In this document: piece after piece, positions 28,747 through 36,720 of the stretch
Layout of the letters: each line of letters begins with the position of its first letter
Numbering within the stretch: position 1 is the first letter of the stretch
Assembly (NCBI GenBank): GCA_030688605.1
Contig: JAUYJB010000158.1
Coordinates: 1-42,101, forward strand
Origin: Hyphomicrobiales bacterium
Lineage (GTDB): Bacteria > Pseudomonadota > Alphaproteobacteria > Rhizobiales > NORP267
Direction: 5' to 3'
DNA: 42,101 nucleotides
Notes under the pieces: generated by a model
What the model saw: only the letters and a program-made list of their open reading frames with translations
What the model was told of the DNA's origin: nothing
Database searches by the model: none
Position numbers and translations under genes: made by a program

Positions 28747-31363
28747 TGACGATCCTCTGCGGCACGACGATGACTTTTCTGACCGGCTTGCCGCCCAGCG
28801 CGCGCGCGACATTGGCAAGCGCCAGGGCCGCTTTCTCGATCTCTTCTTTCGCCGCATCGCGCGGGATTGTCAATTCGTCGCGGCGCTTGCCGTTGACCTG
28901 GACGGCGATGGTGATGGTGTCCTGGACCAGCATCGCCTGGTCGGCCGCCGGCCAGGGCTGCTCGGCGATGAGCGTCTCGTGGCCGAGCCTACGCCAGCAT
29001 TCCTCGGCCAGATGCGGCATCATCGGCGCCGTCATCTGGACCAGGATCTCGACCGCCTCGCGCAACACGGCGGCCATGTCCGGCGCCGCGGCGCCTTTGC
29101 CGCGCGCGTCGGCAAGTGCCGCGGTGAGGCTGTTGGCGAGCTCATAGACGGCGGCGACCGCCCGGTTGAAGCGCAGCCGCGCAAGGTCGGTGTCGACGGC
29201 GTTGAGCGCCTTGTGGGCGGCCCGGCGCAGGGCGAGCGCCCGATCCGAGAGCGATTGGGGAAGCGGGGTCCCGGCGGGCGCGATCGCCGTCTCGCAATCG
29301 CCGATGAGCCGCCACAGCCGCTGCATGAAGCGCCAGGCGCCGTTGACGCCTTCCTCGGTCCAGTTGACGTCGCGCTCGGGCGGCGAATCCGACAGCATGA
29401 ACCAGCGCGCCGTATCCGCCCCGTAGGCCTCGATGATGTCGGACGGGTCGACGGTGTTGCGCCGCGACTTCGACATCTTCTCGATTCCGCCGATTTCGAC
29501 CGCTTCGCCGGTGTCGATCAGCGCCGCCGTGCGCAGGCCGCCCTCCTCGCGCACCCGCACCTCGGCCGGGCTCGCCCAGGTACCGTCCTTTCTGCGGTAG
29601 GTCTCGTGCACCACCATGCCCTGCGTGAACAGGCCGGCGAAGGGCTCGTCCATCCCGACATGGCCGGTGGCCCGCATGGCGCGGGTGAAGAAGCGCGAAT
29701 AGAGCAGGTGCAGGATGGCGTGCTCGATGCCGCCGATATACTGGTCGACCGGCAGCCAGGCGTCGGCCGCCGCGCGGTCGGTGGGCGTTTCGGCCATGGG
29801 CGCGGTGAAGCGGACGAAATACCAGGACGAATCGACGAAGGTGTCCATGGTGTCGGTCTCGCGCCGTGCGGCTTTGCCGCAGGCCGGGCAAGGGGCGTTC
29901 TTCCAGGTCGGGTGGCGGTCGAGGGGATTGCCGGGCTTGTCGAAGGTCACATCCTCGGGCAGCGTCACCGGCAGCTCGGCCTCCTTGACCGGCACCGCGC
30001 CGCAGTCGGCGCAATGGACGATCGGGATCGGGCAGCCCCAATAGCGCTGGCGCGAGATGCCCCAGTCGCGCAGCCGGTAATTGGTCTGGCGCCTGCCCTG
30101 CGGACGGCCGCGCAGGGTCCGGCGTTCGAGCCGCTTTGCCGCCGCTTCGATCGCCGCGGGCACGCTCAGCCCGTTCAGGAAGCCGGAGTTGAACAGCGTT
30201 CCGTCCTCGACATAGGCCTCATCGCCGATGGTGAAGCTTGCGGGATCCGCGCCGTCCGGCAGCACCACGGGAATGACCTCCAGCCCGTAGGCGCGAACGA
30301 AATCGAGGTCACGCTGATCGTGAGCCGGGCAGCCGAATATCGCGCCGGTGCCGTAATCCATGAGGATGAAGTTAGCGACATAGACGGGCAGAAGTTTGTC
30401 CGCGATGAAGGGATGCCTGACCCGGATGCCGGTGTCGTAGCCCTTCTTCGCGGTGCTCTCGAGGGCCGCGACGCTGGTGCCGATCTTGCGGCATTCGGCG
30501 ATGAAGGCGGCAAGCTTGGGGTCGGCCTCGGCCGCCGCGGCGGACAGCGGATGGTCCGGCGACAGCGCCATGAAGCTCGCGCCGTAGAGCGTGTCGGGCC
30601 GCGTCGTATAGATTTCGAGCTCGTCGTGGCCGGCGGGCGCCGTCTCCGCCACCGTCTCGAAGCGGACCAGCAGGCCTTCCGACTTGCCGATCCAGTTGCG
30701 CTGCATGAGGCGCACCTTCTCCGGCCAGCGGTCGAGCCCGTCGAGCGCCTGCAACAGGTCGTCTGAATAGGCCGAGATCTTGAAGAACCACTGGGTCAGC
30801 TCGCGCTGCTCGACGACGGCGCCGGAGCGCCAGCCGCGGCCGTCGATCACCTGCTCGTTGGCGAGCACCGTCCGGTCGACCGGGTCCCAATTCACCTTCG
30901 AGCGCTTGCGATATGCGAGGCCGGCCTTGAGGAAGTCGAGGAACAGCTTCTGCTGCTGCCTGTAATAGGCGGGATCGCAGGTGGCGAACTCGCGGCTCCA
31001 GTCGAGCGACAGGCCCATGGACTTGAGCTGGCCGCGCATCGCCTCGATGTTGGAATAGGTCCATTTCGCCGGGTGCACCTTTTGCGCCATGGCGGCGTTC
31101 TCGGCCGGCATGCCGAAGGCGTCCCAGCCCATCGGGTGCAGCACGTTGTAGCCCTTGGCGCGCATGGTGCGGGCGACGACATCGCCCATGGCGTAGTTGC
31201 GCACATGGCCCATGTGGATGCGGCCCGACGGATAGGGGAACATCTCCAGCACGTAATATTTCGGCCGCGGGTCGTCGTTGCGGGTGCGGAAGATGTCGCG
31301 CTCCGCCCACAGCTTCTGCCAGCGGGCTTCCGCTTCGCCGGCATTGTAGCGTTCAGACGCCAT
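28733..31363 (-). CDS. leuS: Leucyl-tRNA synthetase
   Basis: LeuS attaches leucine to tRNA-Leu and edits mischarged tRNA. The 876-residue class Ia enzyme has the HIGH-type motif HMGH in [14 protein letters not shown] (about residues 44-57), the CP1 editing domain with the threonine-rich TTRPDTLYG segment, KMSKS in [13 protein letters not shown] and the C-terminal domain. The ATG at 31363 gives [16 protein letters not shown] as in relatives; an ATG-like start at 31402 adds only non-conserved residues. Confidence 0.97.
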   Translation of the reverse strand: MASERYNAGEAEARWQKLWAERDIFRTRNDDPRPKYYVLEMFPYPSGRIHMGHVRNYAMGDVVARTMRAKGYNVLHPMGWDAFGMPAENAAMAQKVHPAKWTYSNIEAMRGQLKSMGLSLDWSREFATCDPAYYRQQQKLFLDFLKAGLAYRKRSKVNWDPVDRTVLANEQVIDGRGWRSGAVVEQRELTQWFFKISAYSDDLLQALDGLDRWPEKVRLMQRNWIGKSEGLLVRFETVAETAPAGHDELEIYTTRPDTLYGASFMALSPDHPLSAAAAEADPKLAAFIAECRKIGTSVAALESTAKKGYDTGIRVRHPFIADKLLPVYVANFILMDYGTGAIFGCPAHDQRDLDFVRAYGLEVIPVVLPDGADPASFTIGDEAYVEDGTLFNSGFLNGLSVPAAIEAAAKRLERRTLRGRPQGRRQTNYRLRDWGISRQRYWGCPIPIVHCADCGAVPVKEAELPVTLPEDVTFDKPGNPLDRHPTWKNAPCPACGKAARRETDTMDTFVDSSWYFVRFTAPMAETPTDRAAADAWLPVDQYIGGIEHAILHLLYSRFFTRAMRATGHVGMDEPFAGLFTQGMVVHETYRRKDGTWASPAEVRVREEGGLRTAALIDTGEAVEIGGIEKMSKSRRNTVDPSDIIEAYGADTARWFMLSDSPPERDVNWTEEGVNGAWRFMQRLWRLIGDCETAIAPAGTPLPQSLSDRALALRRAAHKALNAVDTDLARLRFNRAVAAVYELANSLTAALADARGKGAAAPDMAAVLREAVEILVQMTAPMMPHLAEECWRRLGHETLIAEQPWPAADQAMLVQDTITIAVQVNGKRRDELTIPRDAAKEEIEKAALALANVARALGGKPVRKVIVVPQRIVNVVS

Positions 31364-31392
31364 TGCGGTGATCCGTCGAGTAAGCCTGCGGC

Positions 31393-31421
31393 TATGGAGC
31401 AAAAAGGCTTAAGCGCGTCAA
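31393..31421 (-). promoter_or_regulatory. Probable leuS promoter
   Basis: On the minus strand TTGACG (31421-31416) and TCCATA (31398-31393) are spaced by 17 bases. Transcription would start about 25 bases before the leuS ATG. The -35 is good, the -10 poor. Confidence 0.35.
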
Positions 31422-31516
31422 CCGTTAGCACGTGCGGGGCGAGCGTGGCTGCGACAGTTTGGAAAGTGGCCGCTATGCGTTGGGAGCGGGATGATTTCAA
31501 ACGTGGTCGTCCTTTC

Positions 31517-31636
31517 CGTCATTCCCGCGTAAAGCGGGAATCCATTGGCCGAAGCGAATTGGAACGCGGGTCGTGACGGGCCAAAGGCCTGCCAAGACGC
31601 ACCGCCAATAGGCTCCCGCTTTCGCGGAAGCGACGA
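31517..31636. repeat. Two-hairpin REP-like repeat, copy 2, in a 540-base gene-free gap
   Basis: The first hairpin is ATTCCCGC-GTAAA-GCGGGAAT (31521-31541), starting CCGTCATTCC as in copy 1 (27083-27170); a second hairpin with CCGC-TTTC-GCGG lies near 31615-31627, ending GCGACGAG. The plan (GTCATTCC hairpin, spacer, TTTC-loop hairpin) is the same, with different stem bases. The rest of the gap 31364-31903 holds the leuS promoter and no gene I can support. Confidence 0.6.
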
Positions 31637-31903
31637 GATCGATTCGATCTGATTTCATCGCGTCTAGCAGCCGAGCGCGCAATGTCCGCTGCCGGGTCGA
31701 GGAACGGACTTCGCAAGGGGGCAACTCGCACGACGGGGGGGCGACCCCTTCCTGACAGAGATGTCCGGCGGCGGCATTTCCAACGGTCGGGCCTCGCTGC
31801 AACCTTTAGTTCTTGCGGCGGATGCGCGCGAAGCGCACGGTGGGGAAAGCGTATCCGGGGGGCTTTGACCGCCGGGCCGGATAAATGCGAAGGAGAAAGA
31901 CCG

Positions 31904-32236
31904 ATGCCATTCTACCTGACCCGGTTCAGCTACACGCCGGCCACATGGGCGAAGCTCATGAAGAACCCTGAGGATCGCCGAGCCGCAGCCAAGCAGTACA
32001 TCGAAGCGGTCGGCGGAAAGTTGCACGGTTTCTGGTATGCCTTCGGCGATCACGACGGATACAACTTGTGGGAGGCTCCGGACAACACCTCGATGACAGC
32101 CACCGCGATTGCGATTGGCGCTGGCGGAGCGCTGGGTTCTTTCCAGACGACTGTCTTGTTGACCGTTGAGGAGACACTGGCAGCCTTGCAAAAGGCCTCG
32201 TCGATCAAGTATCGGCCACCGGGGGACAAAGGATAA
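31904..32236 (+). CDS. GYD domain protein
   Basis: The 110-residue protein belongs to the GYD family (dimeric alpha-beta barrel-like small proteins of unknown function): MPFYLTRFSYTPATW at the N-terminus, AIEAVGGKL-type helix and GDHDGYNLWEAPD in the middle, and the FQTTVLLTVEE strand. It starts with a strong AAGGAG four to nine bases before the ATG; reading further upstream gives arginine-rich non-coding-like sequence. It stands alone, upstream of yggS and next to a probable pseudogene, in a repeat-rich area. Confidence 0.82.
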   Translation: MPFYLTRFSYTPATWAKLMKNPEDRRAAAKQYIEAVGGKLHGFWYAFGDHDGYNLWEAPDNTSMTATAIAIGAGGALGSFQTTVLLTVEETLAALQKASSIKYRPPGDKG

Positions 32237-32249
32237 GAGCACTCCGCGC

Positions 32250-32450
32250 TCAAATCGATACCACGACCCGGCCTTCCAGCTCCTTGTTACTCCACAGAAT
32301 CGCCAGATTTTCGTCGGCGAAAAGCTCGGGGAGCCGCAGGTCGCGATAGAACAGGGCGACTGGATTCGCGACACCCCTGAGCGCGACGGTCGCCAGCAGC
32401 TCGATGCGAACCGAGGCGTCGGTCACGCTCTCCATGACCGCGTCACTCAC
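32250..32450 (-). pseudogene. Possible C-terminal remnant of a class III nucleotide cyclase
   Basis: A minus-strand frame of 66 codons (open for about 20 codons further upstream, to a TGA near 32513) encodes VSDAVMESV, a spacer and VALRGVANPVALF. This resembles the end of class III adenylate/guanylate cyclase domains, where a V(L/P)VS.AV segment is followed by LRGV..PV.LYR. The catalytic part is absent, so it would be a fragment. The remaining bases to 32705 contain nothing else I can support. The assignment rests on pattern only. Confidence 0.3.
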
Positions 32451-32705
32451 GGGGACCTGGTTTTCGTCGGCGGTGACGGTCAGCCGACGAACGGCGCGTT
32501 TATGAGGTCACGGCCTGGACAGTGGTGAGCCGCCATTGAATGGTCGGTTATGGCACATCCCAGTCGTAAGCCCTGATTTCACGCAACGTCCGCAATCCGA
32601 TCCAGGAAGGGCCTTGCCGCCCCACCCGCTGTTTCATCCGGTCTGGGGCAAACTTAAGACACGGACCGCTACCCCGGGCGTGCGACATCCTGTATGGGAG
32701 GGCGC

Positions 32706-33389
32706 ATGGACGAGAGACGGGCGCGGGAAAGCGCGGCGGCGCGGCTGGAGGCGGTGCGCGGGCGCATCGCGCACGCCGCGCGCGAGGCCGGCCGCGATCC
32801 GGCCGAGATCACGCTGATTGCCGTGTCGAAAACCTTCCCGGCGGAGGCGATCGAGCCGGTGATCGCCGCGGGGCAGCTCGTGTTCGGCGAGAACCGGGTG
32901 CAGGAGGCGAAGGCCAAATGGCCGGACTTGCGGGCGCAGCACCCGTCGCTGAAGCTGCATCTGGTCGGCCCCTTGCAATCGAACAAGGTCAAGGACGCGG
33001 TCGGCCTCGCCGACGCCATCCACACGATCGACCGGGAAAAGATCGCCAAGGCGATCGCCGACGAGCAGGCCCGCACGGGGCGGCGACTCGAGCTTTTCGT
33101 CGAGGTCAATACCGGGGGCGAGGCGCAGAAGGCGGGCGTCGATCCGCGCGAGGCCGCCGCGTTCGTCGCCCGCTGCCGCGACGAGTTCGGGCTGACGATC
33201 AGCGGCCTGATGTGCATTCCGCCCTTCGACGAGGCGCCGGCGCCGCACTTCGCGCTGTTGCGCAAGATCGCCGGCGAGGCTGGCGTCACCGGCCTCAGCA
33301 TGGGGATGAGCGCCGATTTCGAGATCGCCATCGCCTATGGCGCCACCCATGTGCGGGTCGGCACCGCCATCTTCGGCGAACGGGGCTAG
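32706..33389 (+). CDS. YggS family PLP homeostasis protein
   Basis: YggS/PROSC proteins bind pyridoxal phosphate and keep its level and amino-acid pools balanced; no catalytic activity is known. The 227-residue single-domain TIM barrel has the PLP lysine in LIAVSKTFP (about residue 42), FGENRVQEA, HLVGPLQSNK, VNTGGEAQKAG and the phosphate-binding GMSADFEIAIAYGATHVRVG. ATG 32706 is chosen; an ATG four codons earlier (32694) is possible. It faces the L,D-transpeptidase gene across a palindromic element. Confidence 0.95.
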   Translation: MDERRARESAAARLEAVRGRIAHAAREAGRDPAEITLIAVSKTFPAEAIEPVIAAGQLVFGENRVQEAKAKWPDLRAQHPSLKLHLVGPLQSNKVKDAVGLADAIHTIDREKIAKAIADEQARTGRRLELFVEVNTGGEAQKAGVDPREAAAFVARCRDEFGLTISGLMCIPPFDEAPAPHFALLRKIAGEAGVTGLSMGMSADFEIAIAYGATHVRVGTAIFGERG

Positions 33390-33413
33390 AGTGAGCGCCG
33401 ATACCATAAACCC

Positions 33414-33591
33414 TTCTCCCCGTTGGCGGGGGAGAAAGCAAAATCAAGGTGTTAGCCGAGCCCAAGCGAGGCTAACCCTTGAATTTTGCAAGAGGGGGGG
33501 CCAGTACCCCCCACCTGAAAAATCTAACGCTTGGCTTCGCGTGGGCTCCGCCAAGACGTTGATTTTTCTTCCTCCCCCGAAAGGGGGGAGG
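33414..33591. repeat. Composite palindromic element between convergent genes
   Basis: At least five stem-loops follow one another: TTCTCCCC with GGGGAGAA (33414-33436); an 18-base arm pair at 33440-33457 and 33470-33487; GGGGGG-CCAGTA-CCCCCC (33495-33512); a long arm pair at 33517-33535 and 33550-33568; and CCTCCCCC-GAAA-GGGGGGAGG (33571-33591). It fills the gap between yggS and the convergent L,D-transpeptidase and could end transcription both ways. It looks like a mosaic dispersed repeat. Confidence 0.7.
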
Positions 33592-33625
33592 AGGAATATT
33601 TTGCGCCGACCCGAGTCGTCGTCGT

Positions 33626-34162
33626 CTAGCCGATGCGCAGCATCGCGCCGGGCGAAACTTGGCTGAGCAGGCGGCGCATGTCGCGCCCGTTGACGGCGAT
33701 GCAGCCTTCGGTCGGCGCATAGCCGGGCCGTGCGAGATGCAGAAAGATGGCGCTGCCGCGCCCCTTGAGGACGGGCGCGTCATTATAGGCGATCTCGACG
33801 CAGATATCGTAGAGAGGATCGTCGCGCCACATGCGCTCATGGCGGCTTGAGGACGGCAGGCGGACAAGGCGGTTATACTCGGGGCTCGAAGGGTCCTCGC
33901 ACCAGCCGAGCGCGGGCGACAGGGGGACGGTCGTAAGCGCCGTTTGCGGCCTTGCGCCCCGGTCGGGGCGGAAGAAGACGCGGCCGAGCGCAAAACGCCC
34001 CATCGGGGTTGCGCCGTCGCCCTCGCGTTTCCTGACCGCGATGCCGGCGCGGCCGAAGGAGCAACGGTAGATCGCGCCGCCAAGCGACAGAACGCCGCGC
34101 TGTGCCGCCGCGGAGAGAAAGAAGGCGCGGATTTCGCCGGAAGGGTCGGACCCGAGCGTCAT
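33626..34162 (-). CDS. L,D-transpeptidase family protein (YkuD-like)
   Basis: The 178-residue protein matches the YkuD-type catalytic domain: VRKREGDGATPMGRF near residue 50, WRDDPLYDICVEIAYND in the middle and FLHLARPGYAPTEGCIAV near the C-terminus, where the cysteine is the expected nucleophile and the histidine its partner. The common SxGC is here TEGC. Such enzymes form or remodel 3-3 peptidoglycan cross-links or attach lipoproteins. I see no obvious signal peptide, which is odd for a periplasmic enzyme; the true start could lie elsewhere. Confidence 0.8.
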   Translation of the reverse strand: MTLGSDPSGEIRAFFLSAAAQRGVLSLGGAIYRCSFGRAGIAVRKREGDGATPMGRFALGRVFFRPDRGARPQTALTTVPLSPALGWCEDPSSPEYNRLVRLPSSSRHERMWRDDPLYDICVEIAYNDAPVLKGRGSAIFLHLARPGYAPTEGCIAVNGRDMRRLLSQVSPGAMLRIG

Positions 34163-34210
34163 TGCCGGTCACGCGCGTTCATGATGCAGCCATCCGTTTA
34201 GCGCATTCTA

Positions 34211-34260
34211 TTGAAAGTCGTAACGTGGGTGTCCTACATGTTGACATGCGGCGCGTTACG
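34211..34260 (+). promoter_or_regulatory. Promoter region of the OmpR-type regulator with a dyad
   Basis: TTGAAA (34211-34216) and TACATG (34235-34240) could be -35 and -10 elements with an 18-base spacer. CGTAAC (34219-34224) and GTTACG (34255-34260) form a wide dyad over the likely start site, with an ACATG repeat between them. Autoregulation is possible but not shown. Confidence 0.35.
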
Positions 34261-34284
34261 GCAAAGACGGTCGGAGGCCGAGCA

Positions 34285-34971
34285 ATGAGTGCCATTCGAA
34301 AGATCCTCATCGTCGACGACGACGACGATTTGCGCGAGTCCCTGGTCGAGCAGCTTGACCTGCACGAGGAATTCGAGACCGCCGACGTCGCCACTGCCTC
34401 GGAGGGGCTGCAATTCGTCAAGAAGGATCATGCCGACCTGGTGCTGCTCGATGTCGGCCTGCCGGACATCGACGGGCGCGAGGCGTGCAAGCTGATGCGC
34501 CGCTCGGGCTTCAACAGCCCGGTGATCATGCTGACCGCCCAGGACAGCGATTCCGACACCATCCTGGGGCTGGAGTCCGGCGCCAACGACTATGTCACCA
34601 AGCCGTTCCGCTTCGCCGTGCTCTTGGCCCGCATCCGCGCCCAGCTGCGCCAGCACGAGCAGAGCGAGGATGCGGTCTTTTCCATCGGCTCCTACACTTT
34701 CCGCCCCAGCGCCAAGCTGCTCATCGACGCGGCCGGCCGCAAGGTGCGGCTGACCGAGAAGGAGACGGCGATCCTCAAATATCTTTACCGCACCGGCGAG
34801 AAGGTGGTGACCCGCGACGTGCTGCTGCACGAGGTCTGGGGCTACAATGCCGGCGTGACCACGCATACGCTCGAAACCCATATCTACCGGCTGCGCCAGA
34901 AGATCGAGCGCGACCCGTCCAGCGCCGAGCTCCTGGTCACCGAGGGCGGCGGCTACAAGCTGGTGCCCTAG
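34285..34971 (+). CDS. OmpR-family response regulator (orphan)
   Basis: The 228-residue protein has a receiver domain (1-120) with the acidic cluster DDDDD at 11-15, phospho-acceptor D56 in LVLLDVGLPD, the threonine in MLTAQ and lysine in YVTKPF, then a winged-helix DNA-binding domain (about 130-228, LTEKETAILKYLYR, GYNAGVTTHTLETHIYRLRQKIE). GGAGG lies seven bases before the ATG. No histidine kinase gene is adjacent. The N-terminus resembles CenR, an envelope regulator of alphaproteobacteria, but I am not sure enough to name it. A palindromic repeat overlaps its stop. Confidence 0.92.
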   Translation: MSAIRKILIVDDDDDLRESLVEQLDLHEEFETADVATASEGLQFVKKDHADLVLLDVGLPDIDGREACKLMRRSGFNSPVIMLTAQDSDSDTILGLESGANDYVTKPFRFAVLLARIRAQLRQHEQSEDAVFSIGSYTFRPSAKLLIDAAGRKVRLTEKETAILKYLYRTGEKVVTRDVLLHEVWGYNAGVTTHTLETHIYRLRQKIERDPSSAELLVTEGGGYKLVP

Positions 34972-35007
34972 AGCGGTTCATGGTTCCCTATAACCATGAA
35001 CCGCTCT
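34970..35007. repeat. 16-bp perfect palindrome at the regulator stop codon
   Basis: Arms at 34970-34985 (starting AGAGCGGTTCATGG) and 34992-35007 pair perfectly around the loop CCCTAT. The loop and right arm recur exactly at 71-96 beside coaA. There is no T-run, so it is not a classical intrinsic terminator. Confidence 0.8.
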
Positions 35008-35008
35008 A

Positions 35009-35110
35009 GAGCATGTTCCGCAAGAGTGGGACCCGGTTTTGCCATAAGAATATGCTCAACCGAATGGATAGGACCGAAATCCGATTCAGATCGGGTCGAT
35101 TTCGGTTGAG
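35009..35110. repeat. Rhizobiales-type intergenic mosaic element
   Basis: GAGCAT (35009-35014) pairs with ATGCTC (35052-35057), and CTCAACCGAA (35055-35064) with TTCGGTTGAG (35101-35110), with an inner CCGAAATC/GATTTCGG pair. The stretch GAGCATGTTCCGCAAGAGTG resembles a repeat very common between genes in Rhizobiales. It lies in the leader of the cyclic-nucleotide-binding gene. Confidence 0.6.
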
Positions 35111-35155
35111 GCGATGATCGCGTATGGCCGGTGAATCCGATAGGGGAAGAGCGGC

Positions 35156-35620
35156 GTGAACCTCCACCGGGATGTCGGTTTCCTGCGCGGCTTGCCGCTG
35201 TTTCAGTTTTTCGGCGAGGACCAGCTGCAGCTCGTGGCGTTCAATTGCAGCCACCGCGGCTATGAGGACGGCCAGCTCCTGTTCAAAAAGGGCGAGCAGG
35301 CGGCTAGCGCCTTCATCATTGTTTCCGGCGCCGTCGAGTTCGTCGGCGAAACCGGCAGGCAACTCTACGGCGAGGGCCGGTTCGGCCCGGGAACGGTCAT
35401 CGGCGAGACGACGATGATCGTCCGCTCGCAGCGCCCGGCCGCCGCGCGCGCGGTGGGCGAGGTTGAAGCGATGGAGATTCCCCGCTCGGTCTTCCTCCGC
35501 GTGCTCAGGGAATATCCGGAGATCGCCGAAAAGATTCGCCGCGTCATGGCCTCGCGCGTCGGCGCCTTCGTCGCCGAGCTGAAGGACTACCAGACGGACT
35601 TTACCGAAGAGACCGCTTAA
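35156..35620 (+). CDS. Stand-alone cyclic-nucleotide-binding domain protein
   Basis: The 154-residue protein is a single Crp/Fnr-type cNMP-binding beta-roll (about 8-125) with a helical end and no DNA-binding HTH. The phosphate-binding cassette looks usable: GPGTVIGETTMIVRSQRPAAARA has the expected Gly-Glu and Arg. It may therefore sense cAMP or cGMP, but the output is unknown. GTG start at 35156 with GGGGAAG upstream. It lies downstream of the orphan OmpR-type regulator and overlaps the 3' end of the convergent xth gene by 20 bases. Confidence 0.82.
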   Translation: MNLHRDVGFLRGLPLFQFFGEDQLQLVAFNCSHRGYEDGQLLFKKGEQAASAFIIVSGAVEFVGETGRQLYGEGRFGPGTVIGETTMIVRSQRPAAARAVGEVEAMEIPRSVFLRVLREYPEIAEKIRRVMASRVGAFVAELKDYQTDFTEETA

Positions 35621-36425
35621 GCCGCACCACGACGGGCGCGTGGTCGGAAGGCTGCGGCCAGCCGCGCGCCTGCTTGATCACCTCGGCGGTGACGACGCGC
35701 TCGGCAAGGCCCGGGCTTGCCCAGATATGGTCGAGGCGCCGGCCGCGGTCGGACGCCTCCCAGTCCTGCGCGCGGTAGCTCCACCAGGTGTAGAGCCGCT
35801 CTTCGGGCGGGATCTGCGCCCGGACCACGTCGACCCAGTCGCCGGCCGCCTGGACCGCGTTCAAATGCTCGACCTCGACCGGTGTGTGGCTGACGACCCG
35901 CAACAGCTGCTTGTGCGACCAGACGTCGGTCTCCAGCGGCGCGATGTTGAGATCGCCGACGAGAAGGGCAGCGCCATTGCCGCGCAAGCCCCGCGACCAG
36001 GCCCGCATCTCGGAGAGAAATTCAAGCTTGTGGGCGAATTTGTCGTTGACCTCCGGGTCGGGGATGTCGCCGCCCGCCGGAACGTAGAAATTGTGCACCG
36101 TGATGCCGGCAAGATCGGCGCCCGCGTCGGTCCCGAAGCTGACGGCGAGGTGTCGGGCATCCTCCTTGCCGCAGAAGGACAAGCTCTCGACTTGAGCGAA
36201 CGGCCGGCGGGACAGGGTGGCAACGCCGTGATAGGCCTTCTGGCCATTGACGGCGATGTGACGATAGCCGAGCTCGTGCAAGGCCGCGGCCGGAAAATGG
36301 CCGTTGGCGCACTTGATTTCCTGCAAGCAGAGAATGTCCGGCCGCTGCGCCTCCAGAAACCGGCCGACCTGGGCCACGCGCAGGCGGATGGAGTTGATGT
36401 TCCAGGTGGCGACGGTAACGGTCAT
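35601..36425 (-). CDS. xth: Exodeoxyribonuclease III (AP endonuclease)
   Basis: The 274-residue enzyme cuts DNA at abasic sites and removes 3' blocks in base-excision repair. It shows the full endonuclease/exonuclease/phosphatase signature set: TWNINSIRLR, LCLQEIK (metal Glu), the YHGVATLSR region, GDLNIAP, DHIWASPGL and SDHAPVV with the catalytic Asp-His. The ATG at 36425 gives MTVTVATWNINS; an earlier start at 36446 adds seven residues. It overlaps the preceding convergent gene by 20 bases. Confidence 0.95.
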   Translation of the reverse strand: MTVTVATWNINSIRLRVAQVGRFLEAQRPDILCLQEIKCANGHFPAAALHELGYRHIAVNGQKAYHGVATLSRRPFAQVESLSFCGKEDARHLAVSFGTDAGADLAGITVHNFYVPAGGDIPDPEVNDKFAHKLEFLSEMRAWSRGLRGNGAALLVGDLNIAPLETDVWSHKQLLRVVSHTPVEVEHLNAVQAAGDWVDVVRAQIPPEERLYTWWSYRAQDWEASDRGRRLDHIWASPGLAERVVTAEVIKQARGWPQPSDHAPVVVRLKRSLR

Positions 36426-36498
36426 GGGCGGGCGGCGGGGCGTCAATGGGAGAGCTTTCTTTGCCCTTGAAAATGGGCAATTTCAAGCCTCGTGCCGC

Positions 36499-36533
36499 AA
36501 AAAGTGCGCCCGGCTTCGGGCGAAGCCGGGCGC
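36499..36533 (-). terminator. Intrinsic terminator (sRNA candidate / lolA)
   Basis: A perfect 12-bp GC-rich stem (36506-36517 with 36522-36533, loop of four) is followed on the minus strand, after two bases, by five T residues (36503-36499). It would end transcripts coming from the candidate sRNA and from lolA. Confidence 0.75.
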
Positions 36534-36637
36534 TTGAGCCGCTTACGCGGTGCGCCGGGAGGGAAAGCCGGCGCAGCAGGACCGTCAGCCGGCTAGACGG
36601 GGGGCACTACCGATGAAACGCTGACGGCCCGCTCTAA
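36499..36637 (-). ncRNA. Candidate small RNA with anti-Shine-Dalgarno loop
   Basis: On the minus strand this 295-base gap between lolA and xth shows a complete transcription unit. A promoter lies just upstream (36643-36671). Stem 1 pairs CCGTCAGC (36627-36620) with GCTGACGG (36589-36582). Stem 2 is TGCGCCGG, loop CTTTCCCTC, CCGGCGCA (36575-36551); the loop is complementary to ribosome-binding sites, like loops of several alphaproteobacterial sRNAs. Stem 3 is a 12-bp hairpin followed by TTTTT. No open frame fits. I cannot assign it to a known family by eye. Confidence 0.55.
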
Positions 36638-36642
36638 CGATT

Positions 36643-36671
36643 TAAATAGTCCCGCTTTGGCCCCATTTCAA
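36643..36671 (-). promoter_or_regulatory. Promoter of the candidate small RNA
   Basis: On the minus strand TTGAAA (36671-36666) and TATTTA (36648-36643) are spaced by exactly 17 bases, a sigma-70-like pattern, 50 bases after the lolA stop. Transcription should begin near 36637. Confidence 0.5.
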
Positions 36672-36720
36672 TAGGTCAGCCGCCCGCCTCACGGACATTT
36701 GTAGTGCGCCGCGCGCCGGG

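Noticed and set aside
28979-30766. 595-codon plus-strand frame opposite leuS
   Set aside because: Antisense shadow of leuS with no recognisable domain and no ribosome site.
33390-33610. CRISPR array suggested by repeated hairpins
   Set aside because: The hairpins differ from one another and are not separated by regular spacers; no cas genes are present.
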